In this document: piece after piece, positions 37,161-49,900 of the stretch
Position numbering within the stretch: the first letter of the stretch is position 1
Layout of the letters: each line of letters begins with the position of its first letter
Origin: Siphonodentalium dalli
Taxonomy: Eukaryota > Mollusca > Scaphopoda > Gadilida > Siphonodentaliidae
Assembly: GCA_032622095.1 (NCBI GenBank)
Contig: CP136061.1
Span: 167,281,107-167,345,106, forward strand
DNA: 64,000 bases
Direction: 5' to 3'
Position numbers and translations under genes: made by a program
Notes under the pieces: model-generated
Seen by the model: the letters and a program-made list of their open reading frames with translations, nothing else
Told to the model about the DNA's origin: nothing
The model's database searches: none

Positions 37161-40100
37161 AAATTTGAATAATAATAAAACAAATGTTCATTGACACTTT
37201 CATTTGTTTCAGTTTCATACCATTAATTAGGTGTGATGTCCTGTTTTGAAAATATGAAGATTTTATTGCAATTTTTACATGTAATATAATGATATCAATA
37301 AATTACCATGTGAACATCCAATATCCAGAGTATATGAGAGTACATTTTATAGATGGTGTCATTCCAAGTGAAATCTTGTTATTAATTGAGTTATGACATA
37401 TGGTACAGAGCTGTGGGGTTTGGATGAAATCATAAAATAAACAATAATTGTGACTGGCTAATTGTTTATTAAATCTGTCAAATTTGATTATTTGATTAAT
37501 GGCAGCATGAGCCTCTTGTTTCTCCTATTTTTGAAATTTCATTACAGGGTGTGATATGGGACCATCACCTATATCATTGTCTTCTATTTTCCATCAATCT
37601 GCTTAGAAAATAATTAACCCTTTCCAAGGTTCCCATAGACACATGCTATTATGTACATGGACTCTTCCTCATATGTCTTATCTATGGTTATCTTTGCACA
37701 TTATTCACTTCTATCAATTTTGATATTAGCTGAGATTAATTGATTTTTGAAAAACATTGTTAGTTAATATTTCCAGGAACCTTATTTTCCCCTTTTGTTC
37801 ATATTGTGATGGTTGATTGAATTTTAGGGGCCACAGAGAGCTTAGAAGATTAACATTGATGGTTATGGATTGTAGTGTCCAAGCTATTTGTAAAACATTG
37901 TAATGTGTGAAACCATTTTATCGAGGGCTACTTACTTTCTTTTATATGAACTATGGTAATCTGTTTCGATTTAGGGGTCAGCATCCTCATCATATTATGT
38001 CTGTATAACATTATATAGATAACACTTTCGTATTGTATAAACTACATATATTTTTGAAAACCATACACCCCTGTTATGAAACACTTAATCTTGCATGTAC
38101 CTGACAATATAAGCATTTCTTATTAAATACACAGGTCAGATCTGATCTTATCTGTCCATGTTTGATAAACAAATAACAACTGGGGAGAATGCGGGGTGTA
38201 ATTAAAGTACAATTTAAATATGACATGGAATCCCATATATGTATGTTGTTTTAAGCAGTATGGCTTTATGACTTTTGCTTCCAATGAGTTAACTTAAACT
38301 CCTAAACATATCCTCCGAAATCACTAAACCTTTAGATCTCACAGTGAGAGGTTCTTGGGTGAATAGGGACATCGTTATGAGATTTTAAACTACTCATCCC
38401 CCACCCCAAATACTTTAACCCCTTCTTAAGACAAAATATATGAGCTTTTGATTTCAAGTTGGGTACTGATATATGGCTTCCTGTGATCATATCTTTGACA
38501 AATTATCAGTTATAGCAAATCGCTATCACCAAGGTATGGGTTAAACATCTGCCAATCCTGATCGACCTCTCATTCAATGATGGTTTCCTTTACTAGCTGG
38601 AAACCCATACAGAATTGATTTTATATATTGTATTGATGGTGGTATAATAATATAGATGTGATCAACAATTTGGTGCAGACTGAAGTCCCTGGTATACTAA
38701 AGATAGGTGAGGGTTGGGTTGGGTGAATTATGGTCTGAACAGTTGGAAATGTAATTCCTGATCTAGTAACTGTTGGAAATAGGTTGAGTTTGTTCATATA
38801 GTTTCATTTTCCAAGCAATATTTAGTGTAAATCATTTTGTTTTAGACCAAAAATAAAAAATCTTCCTACTTTCAATCAATTGGTTTATACTGAAATGGCG
38901 AACAGTTGGGATTTTTCCAATCCTAATGGTGGTGTTAAGTTGGCATTTTATAAAAGTTGGAAAGTATCAGTTGGAAAATGCCAATTGAAGGTAGTTAAAG
39001 GTGCATGCTTGTTTTAGACTCAAGACCATAGGCCCTCTGATTGTTTTATTTTAAAAACTAATCTTGGAGTCATAGGTACCTTAAGAGAACAAAATATATC
39101 AAACAGTTAATCTTCTCCATATCTATTAAAGGTACTAAATCCGATTCGATGTTCCCCATATCATCAGATTCTAACAACAACACTATTTTTTGTTCAGTTA
39201 TCAGAATCGATTAATTCCCCCAAAAATAAATCTAACCACAGTCATTTATAGTATAAAATTGCCCAAAAATATACTATATATCAACATTTTGTTCAACAAA
39301 ATTTGGCCGGATTGTCAAATATCTAACACCCATAGCCACTTTATTTTAGAGTTATTCATCTTCATCCACAATTTGGTTCGAGACCGCCGGCTTGACGAAT
39401 ATTTATTACATATCTCGGGAAATAACAAAATTTAAAAAGCAGCATCTGATCAGTCTGAGCTTCGACTAGAATCATATATTTTTACCACTGAAGCCAAAGG
39501 GGTAGTAATTTGGGAGCGCTAATTCAGATTGTGCATCTTTAATATTCAATTTGAATCTTCCTCAAATTAAATTTTCAGTTTCTATTTGGCTTGCAGATGA
39601 TCACATGTCTCTGCTTCTACAAGGGCTTGAGGCCTTTCTGTTTCAGATACTGATGAGGACTGCAACCCTGGTCATGTGGTCCTGCTAGTTTGCTATAATG
39701 CAGGTGGATCCTGCTGAATTGCTATGATGCTGGTACATCAACTGATGCAGTTGAAAAATGTATAAATATTATTTCTAAAGTCACTACTAAAGTTGCCATT
39801 GTTATGGCCTTTGTCTGATTTGAGAAAATGGAGGAAAGACCATTATGCTTGTAAAACATTCAAAATCATGTATATTGTAGAATATTTAAAAAGTGACACT
39901 TTTGATTGTTGCAAACTGACCATAATCAAAATGGCTATTCATTTTATTTTGCTAACACCTTAGTAGTCATGACTAAAATATTTTTAAATATAAATTTTCA
40001 TGAATGTTTCATGCAGATATTATCTTTTTATCAAATCACTTGTATTGGCCAAACACCGAAAAATTACAACTTGAGAAAAAATTAAAAAAAAATTGTTAAC

Positions 40101-40379
40101 AGTATCCTTTTACTTACCAACGTTATAGCAAATTAGCAGTACCTGATGCACTTAACCAGGGGTGGTTCTAAAGCCAATATAGAATTCAGTGTATTGTTCA
40201 CTCGCCCAATATCAAAGTCAGCCAGCATTAAAATTTAAGTTTGGTTAGTCATGTTTTACTCACCGTGATTGACAAATTTTCTGTTACCAAACTTTTTTCT
40301 AGACCTCTGTGTATTATATATATTTACTTGATAAGATTCCCCACGATTATCTTCCCCATGGGAAAATATATTGCAGGGG
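37161..40379. other. 3.2 kb without a recognisable gene
   Basis: AT-rich. No ORF with a recognisable domain and no clear element ends. 39300-39430 has a denser, less AT-rich stretch with CGAGACCGCCGGCTTGACG that may be a fragment of a dispersed repeat. Confidence 0.5.
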
Positions 40380-41409
40380 GTTGCTCCTTGTTATTGACTA
40401 TATTGCATATTTTGTGGCAGGGCTGGTGTGGGGTTAGGTCAGGAGAAACTTGGTCTCCTTGGATTTATTCACCCTGAATGTGACTGAACTCTTTCAGGTA
40501 ACTGTCTGAGACATGGTCCTTATGAATATGAAAGAATTAACTCCATAGCACATCATCTCTCATAATATAGATCTACACCTATGAAAATACCAAAATCTAT
40601 GCAAATTCATGCTTTCAGCCCACTGATATCATATATCAATCTCCTGCCCCCTGTTTGATTTTAATTATTGTATCTCATGACCAGAAATGCATATTTTGAG
40701 GTAGGGCAGGTGTGGGGTAAGGCATGGGAAACTTGGTATCCTGGCCTTAGTCACTCTGTGTGGCTCAAAACTCAATTCTTCTGAGTTGTGATTCTAAGGG
40801 AATCTGAAATGACTGGGTCCATAAATTGTTTTGTGTTATCTGCATGGCTCTTAATGTAAAAGGTAAGGCAGGTCTTGGCTCCCAAATCTCCCAAAGTTTG
40901 GCCTCTATTCTCAGAAATTTATGATCAGAAAAGCATATTTTGAGGTAGGGCAGGTGTGGGGTAAGGCAGGAGAAACTTGACCTCCTTTTCTCTATACGTG
41001 GCTCAATACTTCTAAAGAAATTATTTTATAATTTAGCCATAGCCTATGGCCCTTAATGTGAAAGGTAGGGCAAATCTCGGCTCCCAAATCTATGCAAATT
41101 TAGGTTTTCAGCTCTCAAATAAGAAATTATCAGTCTCCAAACCCCTGTGTTGATTGTATTCAGTGTATCTCGTCATATTGAATTAAGTTTGACTACAATT
41201 GACCAAGGTAGACTTCTTTGTCTATTCTCAGAAATTGATGTCCAGAAATGCATATTTTGAGGTACATGTGCAGGTGTTGGGTAAGGCATGAAAAACTTGG
41301 TCTCCTTGCCTTTAGTCACACTGTATGTGGCTCAAAATTTCTAAAGAACTGTCTGAGATGTGGTTCCAGCCTTCGAATAAGAATTTATCAGTTTCCAAAG
41401 CTCTGTTTT

Positions 41410-42333
41410 TATACGCCCTTTTGAAAAAAAGGCCGTATTATAGTATTGGTCTGTCCGTCCGGGCGGGCGTCCGGGCGTCCGTCCGTCCGTTAACCTGTTG
41501 TCCGGATGATAACTTTAGTTAGAGTGAACCAAAATTAGTAAAATTTGGTATGTGGGTTTATTAGCCGAAAAGTAAGTTCAATTTCGAATTTGGGTTCCGC
41601 CCGCCAATTTTCACCGGAGTTATGCCCCTTATTTAACATTTTTTTACTTAGAAAATCCTTGAAATTTGTTGTCCGGATGATAACTTTAGTATAGTTTATC
41701 GGAATGAATCCAAATTTGGTATATTACTTTCTCCCACCAAAACACAGGTCAAGTTCGAAGTTTTTGGCCGAGTTATGCCCCTTTTTCGACTCAGAAAATT
41801 AAGTTTTTCTTATGTTTTTTGGTTTCCGGATGATAACTCGATTTTGGAATGTGTATACGCAAAACCCGTTTTTTTGTGGATTAAATATATCAAAATACAG
41901 CTCAAGTCCGAATTTCGTTTTAATCCGATAATTTTTGCGAGAGTTATGGCCCTTTTTTTACGTAATTTGACTTAGAAAATCCCTGAAATTTGTTGTCCGG
42001 ATGATAACTTTAGTTAGAGTGAACCGATTTCAATCAAATTTGGTATATGGGTTTATTAGGAGAAAAGACAGCTCAAGTTAGAATTTGGGTTCCGTCCGCC
42101 AATTTTTACCGGAGTTATGCCCCTTATTTGACGTAATTTGACTTAGAAAATCCCTGAAATTTGTTGTCCGGATGATAACTTTACTAGAGCTTATCGGATT
42201 CAATGATAATTTGGTATATTACTTTCTCCCACCAAAACACAGGTCAAGTTCAAATTTGAGTTCCGTCCGCCAATTTTTACCAGAGTTATGCTCCTTTTTT
42301 ATCAGTTTCCGCCGACCCAAGAGAGGGCGTATA
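41410..42333. mobile_element. Periodic ~155-bp repeat element with TATACGCCC inverted ends
   Basis: Left end TATACGCCCTTTTG, followed at once by an inverted partial copy (a hairpin to about 41440), then GTCCGTCCGGGCGGGCGTCC. Several ~155-bp units follow, with TTGTCCGGATGATAACTTTAG, AAATTTGGTATATGGG and GAGTTATGCCCC. The right end is GAGAGGGCGTATA. It interrupts the degenerate repeat array. Architecture as at 28895-30447. Confidence 0.7.
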
Positions 42334-42559
42334 TTGCACGCACAGCGTAGCTCTTGTTGGTGTTAATACTCATTGTATCTCATCATATTGAATTAAGTTT
42401 GGCCACATTTTACCAAGGTAGAGACCATCCGCAGAAATTAATAACCTAAAATGCATAGTTTGAGGTATAGGGCAGGTGTGGGGGCGAAGGCAGGAGAAAC
42501 TAGGTCTTCTTGCCTTTAGTCACTCTGTATGTGGCTAAATATTTCTAAAGAACTGTCTT

Positions 42560-43513
42560 AATCCGGTTTGTTCTGAGCTTGAATAGATATTCAAATATAG
42601 GTTATAAAGAGTTTAAATCCATTAAATGGCTTCCGGTTGAATACAGAGTGTCCCAAAGAAAACTGACTATCATGAAAAATATCACAGATGGGAAAGCTCC
42701 TAACTACCTAAGAGATGGATTCCTAGTTTCGAACACACATTGCAAATATAATCTCCGGTCTGGTATTTTTAGAATATCTGTGCCTCATGTTAGAGTATTT
42801 GGATACAACAGGGATCACTTTGTGGAATAATTATGTGAAATATATTGAACCTAACTGCAATTTGGCCACTTGGAATCACTTAATAAAACATGAATTATTT
42901 GATCAAATTTTAGGTACTGTGGAATCTGACTTTGTATATTATTAATAGTATGACCTCATGAGAACTTGTGTTGTGGCCTGGTCAGTCATGTGGTCGGTTA
43001 CCATTAAGGACCACAGTGGAAATAAGCGAACTTTGACTTACTTCCATGTGCACTCCTTGATGGCAATCGATGGCATGACTTGTCAGACCGTGCTTATTCA
43101 TGTGTATATTTCTCATTTACTTCTCTATCTTTCTACCTCCATCTCTATCTTTTAATGTCTTACTTATCTCCAGTTATCTTACTAGTACCTCCTAAGCAAG
43201 ATGGCAGTCCTGTTGGGGGGAGGTGGGTGGGATAGCACGGGTTAATTGATTATTATGTTTGTATATATATAAAGGTATGAGTATCTATTTAGTAGTTATT
43301 ACTAAGCTAGGTTTATTCACTATCTTGTCTCTCTGCAGAACTGTCAAGCTGCATTCTTGTTATATTTATATAATCTATAATTTTTATATTTATACTACCG
43401 GTATATGAATGTCACACTCTGTATTGCTCTTTTATATGTGTCCTTATGCTCAATTGTCTATATGTTTTGCATCTATTAGCCATTAAAAAATTATCTATCT
43501 ATCTATCTGTCTA
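42560..43513 (+). pseudogene. LINE 3' fragment with (ATCT)n tail
   Basis: 42579-42830 is open and encodes a fragment with W-L-P-V-E-Y-R-V, A-P-N-Y-L and Y-N-L-R-S, a C-terminal signature shared by many CR1/jockey-like LINE ORF2s. About 680 bp of non-coding follow, ending in ATCTATCTATCTGTCT. The junctions share CTGTCT (42552-42557 and 43508-43513), a possible target duplication inside the repeat array. Confidence 0.6.
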
Positions 43514-45089
43514 AGATGTGATTATGTAGTATTATTAAAATATTATTTCCATAGCCCTCTAATGTTTTCAGGCTCCTGATAAGAATTAATCAGTTTCCAA
43601 ACATCATTTTTGATTTTATTCAATGTATCTTATTATATTGAATTAAGTTTGACCACATTTGACGAAGGTAGAGAACCTTCTCAGAAATTAATGACCAGAA
43701 ATGCATAGTTTGAGATATAGGGCAGGTGTGGGGTAAGGCAGGAGAAACTGTATGTGACTGAAAACTTATAAACAACAGTTTTCTGTCTGAGATGAGGTTC
43801 TAAAGGAATCTGAAATGTCTGGATCCATAAATTATTTTACATCATTGCCATAGCCCTTAACGTAAAAAGTAGGGCAAGTCTCCGCTCCCAAATCTGTGAA
43901 AATCATGTTTCAGCCTTCAGATACAAAATTATCAGTCTCCAAACTCTTGTTTTGATTGTATTCATTGTATCTCATCATCTTGAATTAAGTTTGACTACAA
44001 TTGACCAAGGTAGATTCCTATGTCTATTTTCTGAAATTGATAACCAGAAATGCATATTTTGAGGTACATATGCAAGTGTGTAGTAAAACAGGAGAAACTT
44101 GGTCTTCTTCCTTAAGTCACACTGTATGCTGCTCAAAACTTCTAAAGAACTGTCTGAGATTGGTTCCAAAAGACTATGGGATGACTGGGTCCACAAATGG
44201 TTTTATATTATTGCCATGGTTCTCAATATAAAAGGTAGGGCAGCATGTTTTCAGTCTCTTAATAAGAATTCATCAGTTTCCAAACCTCTGTTTTGATTTT
44301 ATTCATTGTATCTCATCATATATAATTAAGTTTGATCACAATTGACAAAGGGAGAGACCATTCTCAGAAATTGATTACCAAATATGCATATGTTGAGGTA
44401 CAGCAGGTGTGGGGTAAGGCAGGAGAAACTTGGTCTCCTTGCCTCCAGTCACTCCGTATAAGGCTACAAACTTCTAAAGAACTGTCTCATATGTGATTCT
44501 AAAGTATTATTAAAAGTTTAATTCTGTTAATGATTTTATGTTATTCCCATAGCCCTTTAATGTTTCCAGGCTTCTGCTCAGCATTTAACAGTTTCCAAAC
44601 ATAAGTTTTGATATTATTCATTGTATCTCATGATATTGAATTAAGTTTGACCACATTTGACCAAGGTAGAGACCATTCCCATAAATTAATGACAAGAATT
44701 GCATAGTTTGAAGTATAGGGCTGGTGTGGGATAAGGTAAGGGAAACAGTAGGGCATCCCAAATCTGAAAATTCATGTTATCAGCCCCAGATAATAATTTA
44801 TCAGTCTCCACTCTCCAAACCTCAATATTGATTTTATTCATTGTATTGTATCTCATCATATTGAAATAAATTTGGTCATGATTGAACAGGACCACCGACA
44901 GAAATTATTGACCAGAAATCCATATTTTGAGCTAGGGCAGGTGTGGGGTAAAGCAGACCGGGATGACCTGGTCGCCTTGATTTTAATCACTATATTTGTG
45001 TCTAAATACTTCTGATACTTCCTTACATATATTCTCACGTTACTGGTCCATTTGAACTTATAGAGCCTTCAGAAGAAGTATTTTATTTG

Positions 45090-45722
45090 CATGTGTCTTA
45101 GCTTCGTAGATTTTAAGGTACAAAGTCACGAAGCTGATGCACATTTGTTTATTGGCGGGGATGGGTTAATTATTTCACGTAATATGGGAAGGAAACATCT
45201 TTGGATAGTCTTAACTGATATGTATCTATAATAACACATCCAGTTGGGGTCACCAAATACTTGAATTATGGCTTTGGAGCATTATATGCTTTAGCTTCGT
45301 GACTTTTAAGGTACAGATTTGTACCTTAAAAGCTACGAAGCTGATGCACATTCGGTTATAAGCAGGGATGGGTTAATTATTTCACGTAATATTGGAAGGA
45401 AACATGTTTGTATAGTCCTAACTGATATCCATCTACAATAAAACGTCCAGTTGGGGTCACCAAATACTTTAATTGTGACCGCAAAGCATGCTTATGTCTT
45501 AGCTTCGTGACTGTTAAGGTACAAAGTCACGAAGCTGATGCACATTTGTTTATAAGCGGGGATGGGTTCATTATTTCAGGTAATTTGGGGGAGAAGTAAC
45601 TTCGTATCGCCCTAACTGATGTCGATTCACCATAAAACGTCCAGTTAGGGTCACCATATACTTTAATAATGGCCGTAGAGCATGTCGCGAAGATAGCGCA
45701 CATGCCACGAAGATAATGCATA
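45090..45722. repeat. Degenerate edge units of the satellite
   Basis: Three diverged units with hairpins at 45100-45135, 45293-45342 and 45501-45536 (arms AGCTTCGTGAC / GTCACGAAGCT). Each is followed by GATGCACATT and GGGATGGGTTAATT, the same order of landmarks as in the main satellite but with different stem sequence. Confidence 0.8.
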
Positions 45723-46921
45723 TTCCGTTGATAGCCTGGGGTGGGTTAATTTGTCCATATATGGCAAAGACGTGATTGGTCATAGCCCGCCATATGTATT
45801 TCCACGTCCCTGTACGATATTAGCTTGAATATGCCACGTAGAACCTGCAAAAGAAGTATTCCATTGGTGTGTGCATTATGCATATTCCGTTGACAGCCAG
45901 GTGTGGGTTAATTTGTCCATATATGGCAACGATGTGATTGATCATAGCCCGTCATAAGTATTTCCACGTCCCTGTACGATATTAGCTTGAATATGCCATG
46001 TAGAACCTACAAAAGAAGTATTACATTGGTGTGTGCATTATCTGCGTGCCTTTTACGGCTTAAATGTCACGCAGATAGTGCACATTGAGTTATAACCGGG
46101 TGTGGGTTAATTTGTCCATATAATATGGCAAAGATGTGATTGATCATAGCCCGTCATATGTATTTCCACGTCCCTGTACGATATTAGCTTGAATATGCCA
46201 TGTAGAACCTGCAAAAGAAGTATTACATTGGTGTGTGCATTATCTGCGTGCCTTTTAAGGCTTAAAAGTCACGCAGATAGTGCACATTGAGTTATAACCG
46301 GGTGTGGGTTAATTTGTCCATATAATATGGCAAAGATGTGATTGATCATAGCCCGTCATATGTATTTCGACGTCCCTGTACGATATTAGCTTGAATATGC
46401 CATGTAGAACCTGCAAAAGAAGTATTACATTGGTGTGTGCATTATCTGCGGGCCTTTTAAGGCTTAAAAGTCACGCAGATAGTGCACATTGAGTTATAAC
46501 CGGGTGTGGGTTAATTTGTCCATATAATATGGCAAAGATGTGATTGATCATAGCCCGTCATATGTATTTCCACGTCCCTGTACGATATTAGCTTGAATAT
46601 GCCATGTAGAACCTGCAAAAGAAGTATTACATTGGTGTGTGCATTATCTGCGTGGCTTTTGGGCTTTTAAGAAATTAAAAGGCACGCAGATAGTGCACAT
46701 TGAGTTATAACCGGGTGTGGGTTAATTTGTCCATATAATATGGCAAAGACGTTATTTATCATAGCCCGTCATATGTATTTCCACGTCCCTGTACGATATT
46801 AGCTTGAATATGCCATGTAGAACCTGCAAAAGAAGTATTACATTGGTGTGTGCATTATCTGCGTGGCTTTTGGGCTTTTAAGAAATTAAAAGGCACGCAG
46901 ATAGTGCACATTGAGTTATAA

Positions 46922-49900
46922 CCGGTGTGGGTTAATTTGTCCATATAATATGGCAAAGACGTTATTTATCATAGCCCGTCATATGTATTTCCACGTCCCT
47001 GTACGATATTAGCTTGAATATGCCATGTAGAACCTGCAAAAGAAGTATTACATTGGTGTGTGCATTATCTGCGTGCCTTTTAAGGCTTAAAAGTCACGCA
47101 GATAGTGCACATTGAGTTATAACCGGGTGTTGGTTAATTTGTCCATATAATATGGCAAAGATGTGATTGATCATAGCCCGTCATATGTATTTCCACGTCC
47201 CTGTACGACATTAGCTTGAATATGCCATGTAGAACCTGCAAAAGAAGTATTACATTGGTGTGTGCATTATCTGCGTGCCTGTTAAGGCTTAAAAGTCACG
47301 CAGATAGTGCACATTGAGTTATAACCGGGTGTGGGTTAATTTGTCCATATAATATGGCAAAGATGTGATTGATCATAGCCCGTCATATGTATTTCCACGT
47401 CCCTGTACGATATTAGCTTGAATATGCCATGTAGAACCTGCAAAAGAAGTATTACATTGGTGTGTGCATTATCTGCGTGCCTTTTAAGGCTTAAAAGTTA
47501 CGCAGATAGTGCACATTGAGTTATAACCGGGTGTGGGTTAATTTGTCCATATAATATGGCAAAGATGTGATTGTTCATAGCCCGTCATATGTATTTCCAC
47601 GTCCCTGTACGATATTAGCTTGAATATGCCATGTAGAACCTGCAAAAGATGTATTACATTGGTGTGTGCATTATCTGCGTGGCTTTTGGGCTTTTAAGAA
47701 ATTAAAAGGCACGCAGATAGTGCACATTGAGTTATAACCGGGTGTGGGTTAATTTGTCCATATAATATGGCAAAGACGTTATTTATCATAGCCCGTCATA
47801 TGTATTTCCACGTCCCTGTACGATATTAGCTTGAATATGCCATGTAGAACCTGCAAAAGAAGTATTACATTGGTGTGTGCATTATCTGCGTGCTTTTAAG
47901 GCTTAAAAGTCACGCAGATAGTGCACATTGAGTTATAACCGGGTGTGGGTTAATTTGTCCATATAATATGGCAAAGATGTGATTGATCATAGCCCGTCAT
48001 ATGTATTTCCACGTCCCTGTACGATATTACCTTGAATATGCCATGTATAACCTGCAAAAGAAGTATTACATTGGTGTGTGCATTATCTGCGTGCATTTTA
48101 AGGCTTAAAAGTCACGCAGATAGTGCACATTGAGTTATAACCGGGTGTGGGTTAATTTGTCCATATAATATGGCAAAGATGTGATTGATCATAGCCCGTC
48201 ATATGTATTTCCACGTCCCTGTACGATATTACCTTGAATATGCCATGTAGAACCTGCAAAAGAAGTATTACATTGGTGTGTGCATTATCTGCGTGCCTTT
48301 TGGGCTTTTAAGAAATTAAAAGGCACGCAGATAGTGCACATTGAGTTATAACCGGGTGTGGGTTAATTTGTCCATATAATATGGCAAAGACGTTATTTAT
48401 CATAGCCCGTCATATGTATTTCCACGTCCCTGTACGATATTAGCTTGAATATGCCATGTAGAACCTGCAAAAGAAGTATTACATTGGTGTGTGCATTATC
48501 TGCGTGCCTTTTAAGGCTTAAAAGTCACGCAGATAGTGCACATTGAGTTATAACCGGATGTGGGTTAATTTGTCCATATATATAATATGGCAAGATGTGA
48601 TTGATCATAGCCCGTCATATGTATTTCCACGTCCCTGTACGATATTAGCTTGAATATGCCATGTAGAACCTGCAAAAGAAGTATTACATTGGTGTGTGGA
48701 TTATCTGCGTGCCTTTTAAGAAATTAAAAGTCACGCAGATAGTGCACATTGAGTTATAACCGGGTGTGGGTTAATTTGTCCATATAATATGGCAAAGATG
48801 TGATTGATCATAGCCCGTCATATGTATTTCCACGTCCCTGTACGATATTAGCTTGAATATGCCATGTAGAACCTGCAAAAGAAGTATTACATTGGTGTGT
48901 GCATTATCTGCGTGCCTTTTAAGGCTTAAAAGTCACGCAGATAGTGCACATTGAGTTATAACCGGGTGTGGGTTAATTTGTCCATATAATATGGCAAAGA
49001 TGTGATTGATCATAGCCCGTCATATGTATTTCCACGTCCCTGTACGATATTAGCTTGAATATGCCATGTAGAACCTGCAAAAGAAGTATTACATTGGTGT
49101 GTGCATTATCTGCGTGCCTTTTAAGGCTTAAAAGTCACGCAGATAGTGCACATTGAGTTATAACCGGGTGTGGGTTAATTTGTCCATATAATATGGCAAA
49201 GATGTGATTGATCATAGCCCGTCATATGTATTTCCACGTCCCTGTACGATATTAGCTTGAATATGCCATGTAGAACCTGCAAAAGAAGTATTACATTGGT
49301 GTGTGCATTATCTGCGTGGCTTTTGGGCTTTTAAGAAATTAAAAGGCACGCAGATAGTGCACATTGAGTTATAACCGGGTGTGGGTTAATTTGTCCATAT
49401 AATATGGCAAAGACGTTATTTATCATAGCCCGTCATATGTATTTCCACGTCCCTGTACGATATTAGCTTGAATATGCCATGTAGAACCTGCAAAAGAAGT
49501 ATTACATTGGTGTGTGCATTATCTGCGTGCATTTTAAGGCTTAAATGTCACGCAGATAGTGCACATTGAGTTATAACCGGGTGTGGGTTAATTTGTCCAT
49601 ATAATATGGCAAAGATGTGATTGATCATAGCCCGTCATATGTATTTCCACGTCCCTGTACGATATTAGCTTGAATATGCCATGTATAACCTGCAAAAGAA
49701 GTATTACATTGGTGTGTGCATTATCTGCGTGCATTTTAAGGCTTAAAAGTCACGCAGATAGTGCACATTGAGTTATAACCGGGTGTGGGTTAATTTGTCC
49801 ATATAATATGGCAAAGATGTGATTGATCATAGCCCGTCATATGTATTTCCACGTCCCTGTACGATATTAGCTTGAATATGCCATGTAGAACCTGCAAAAG

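Larger units (their letters stand above)
40380..45050. repeat. Array of degenerate ~300-400-bp repeats
   Basis: The landmark GGCAGGTGTGGGGTAAGGCA is followed by GGAGAAACTTGGTCTCCTTG and preceded by CAGAAATGCATATTTTGAGG. It recurs at about 40420, 40710, 40955, 41270, 42470, 43725, 44070, 44400, 44715 and 44940. Other landmarks are TATCTCATCATATTGAATTAAG and CTAAAGAACTGTCTGAGATG. Unit lengths vary. Two insertions interrupt it (41410-42333 and 42560-43513). Confidence 0.85.

Noticed and set aside
45527-45783. Minus-strand ORFs in the satellite edge
   Set aside because: They are short open stretches over repeat units and are disrupted in the homogeneous units.
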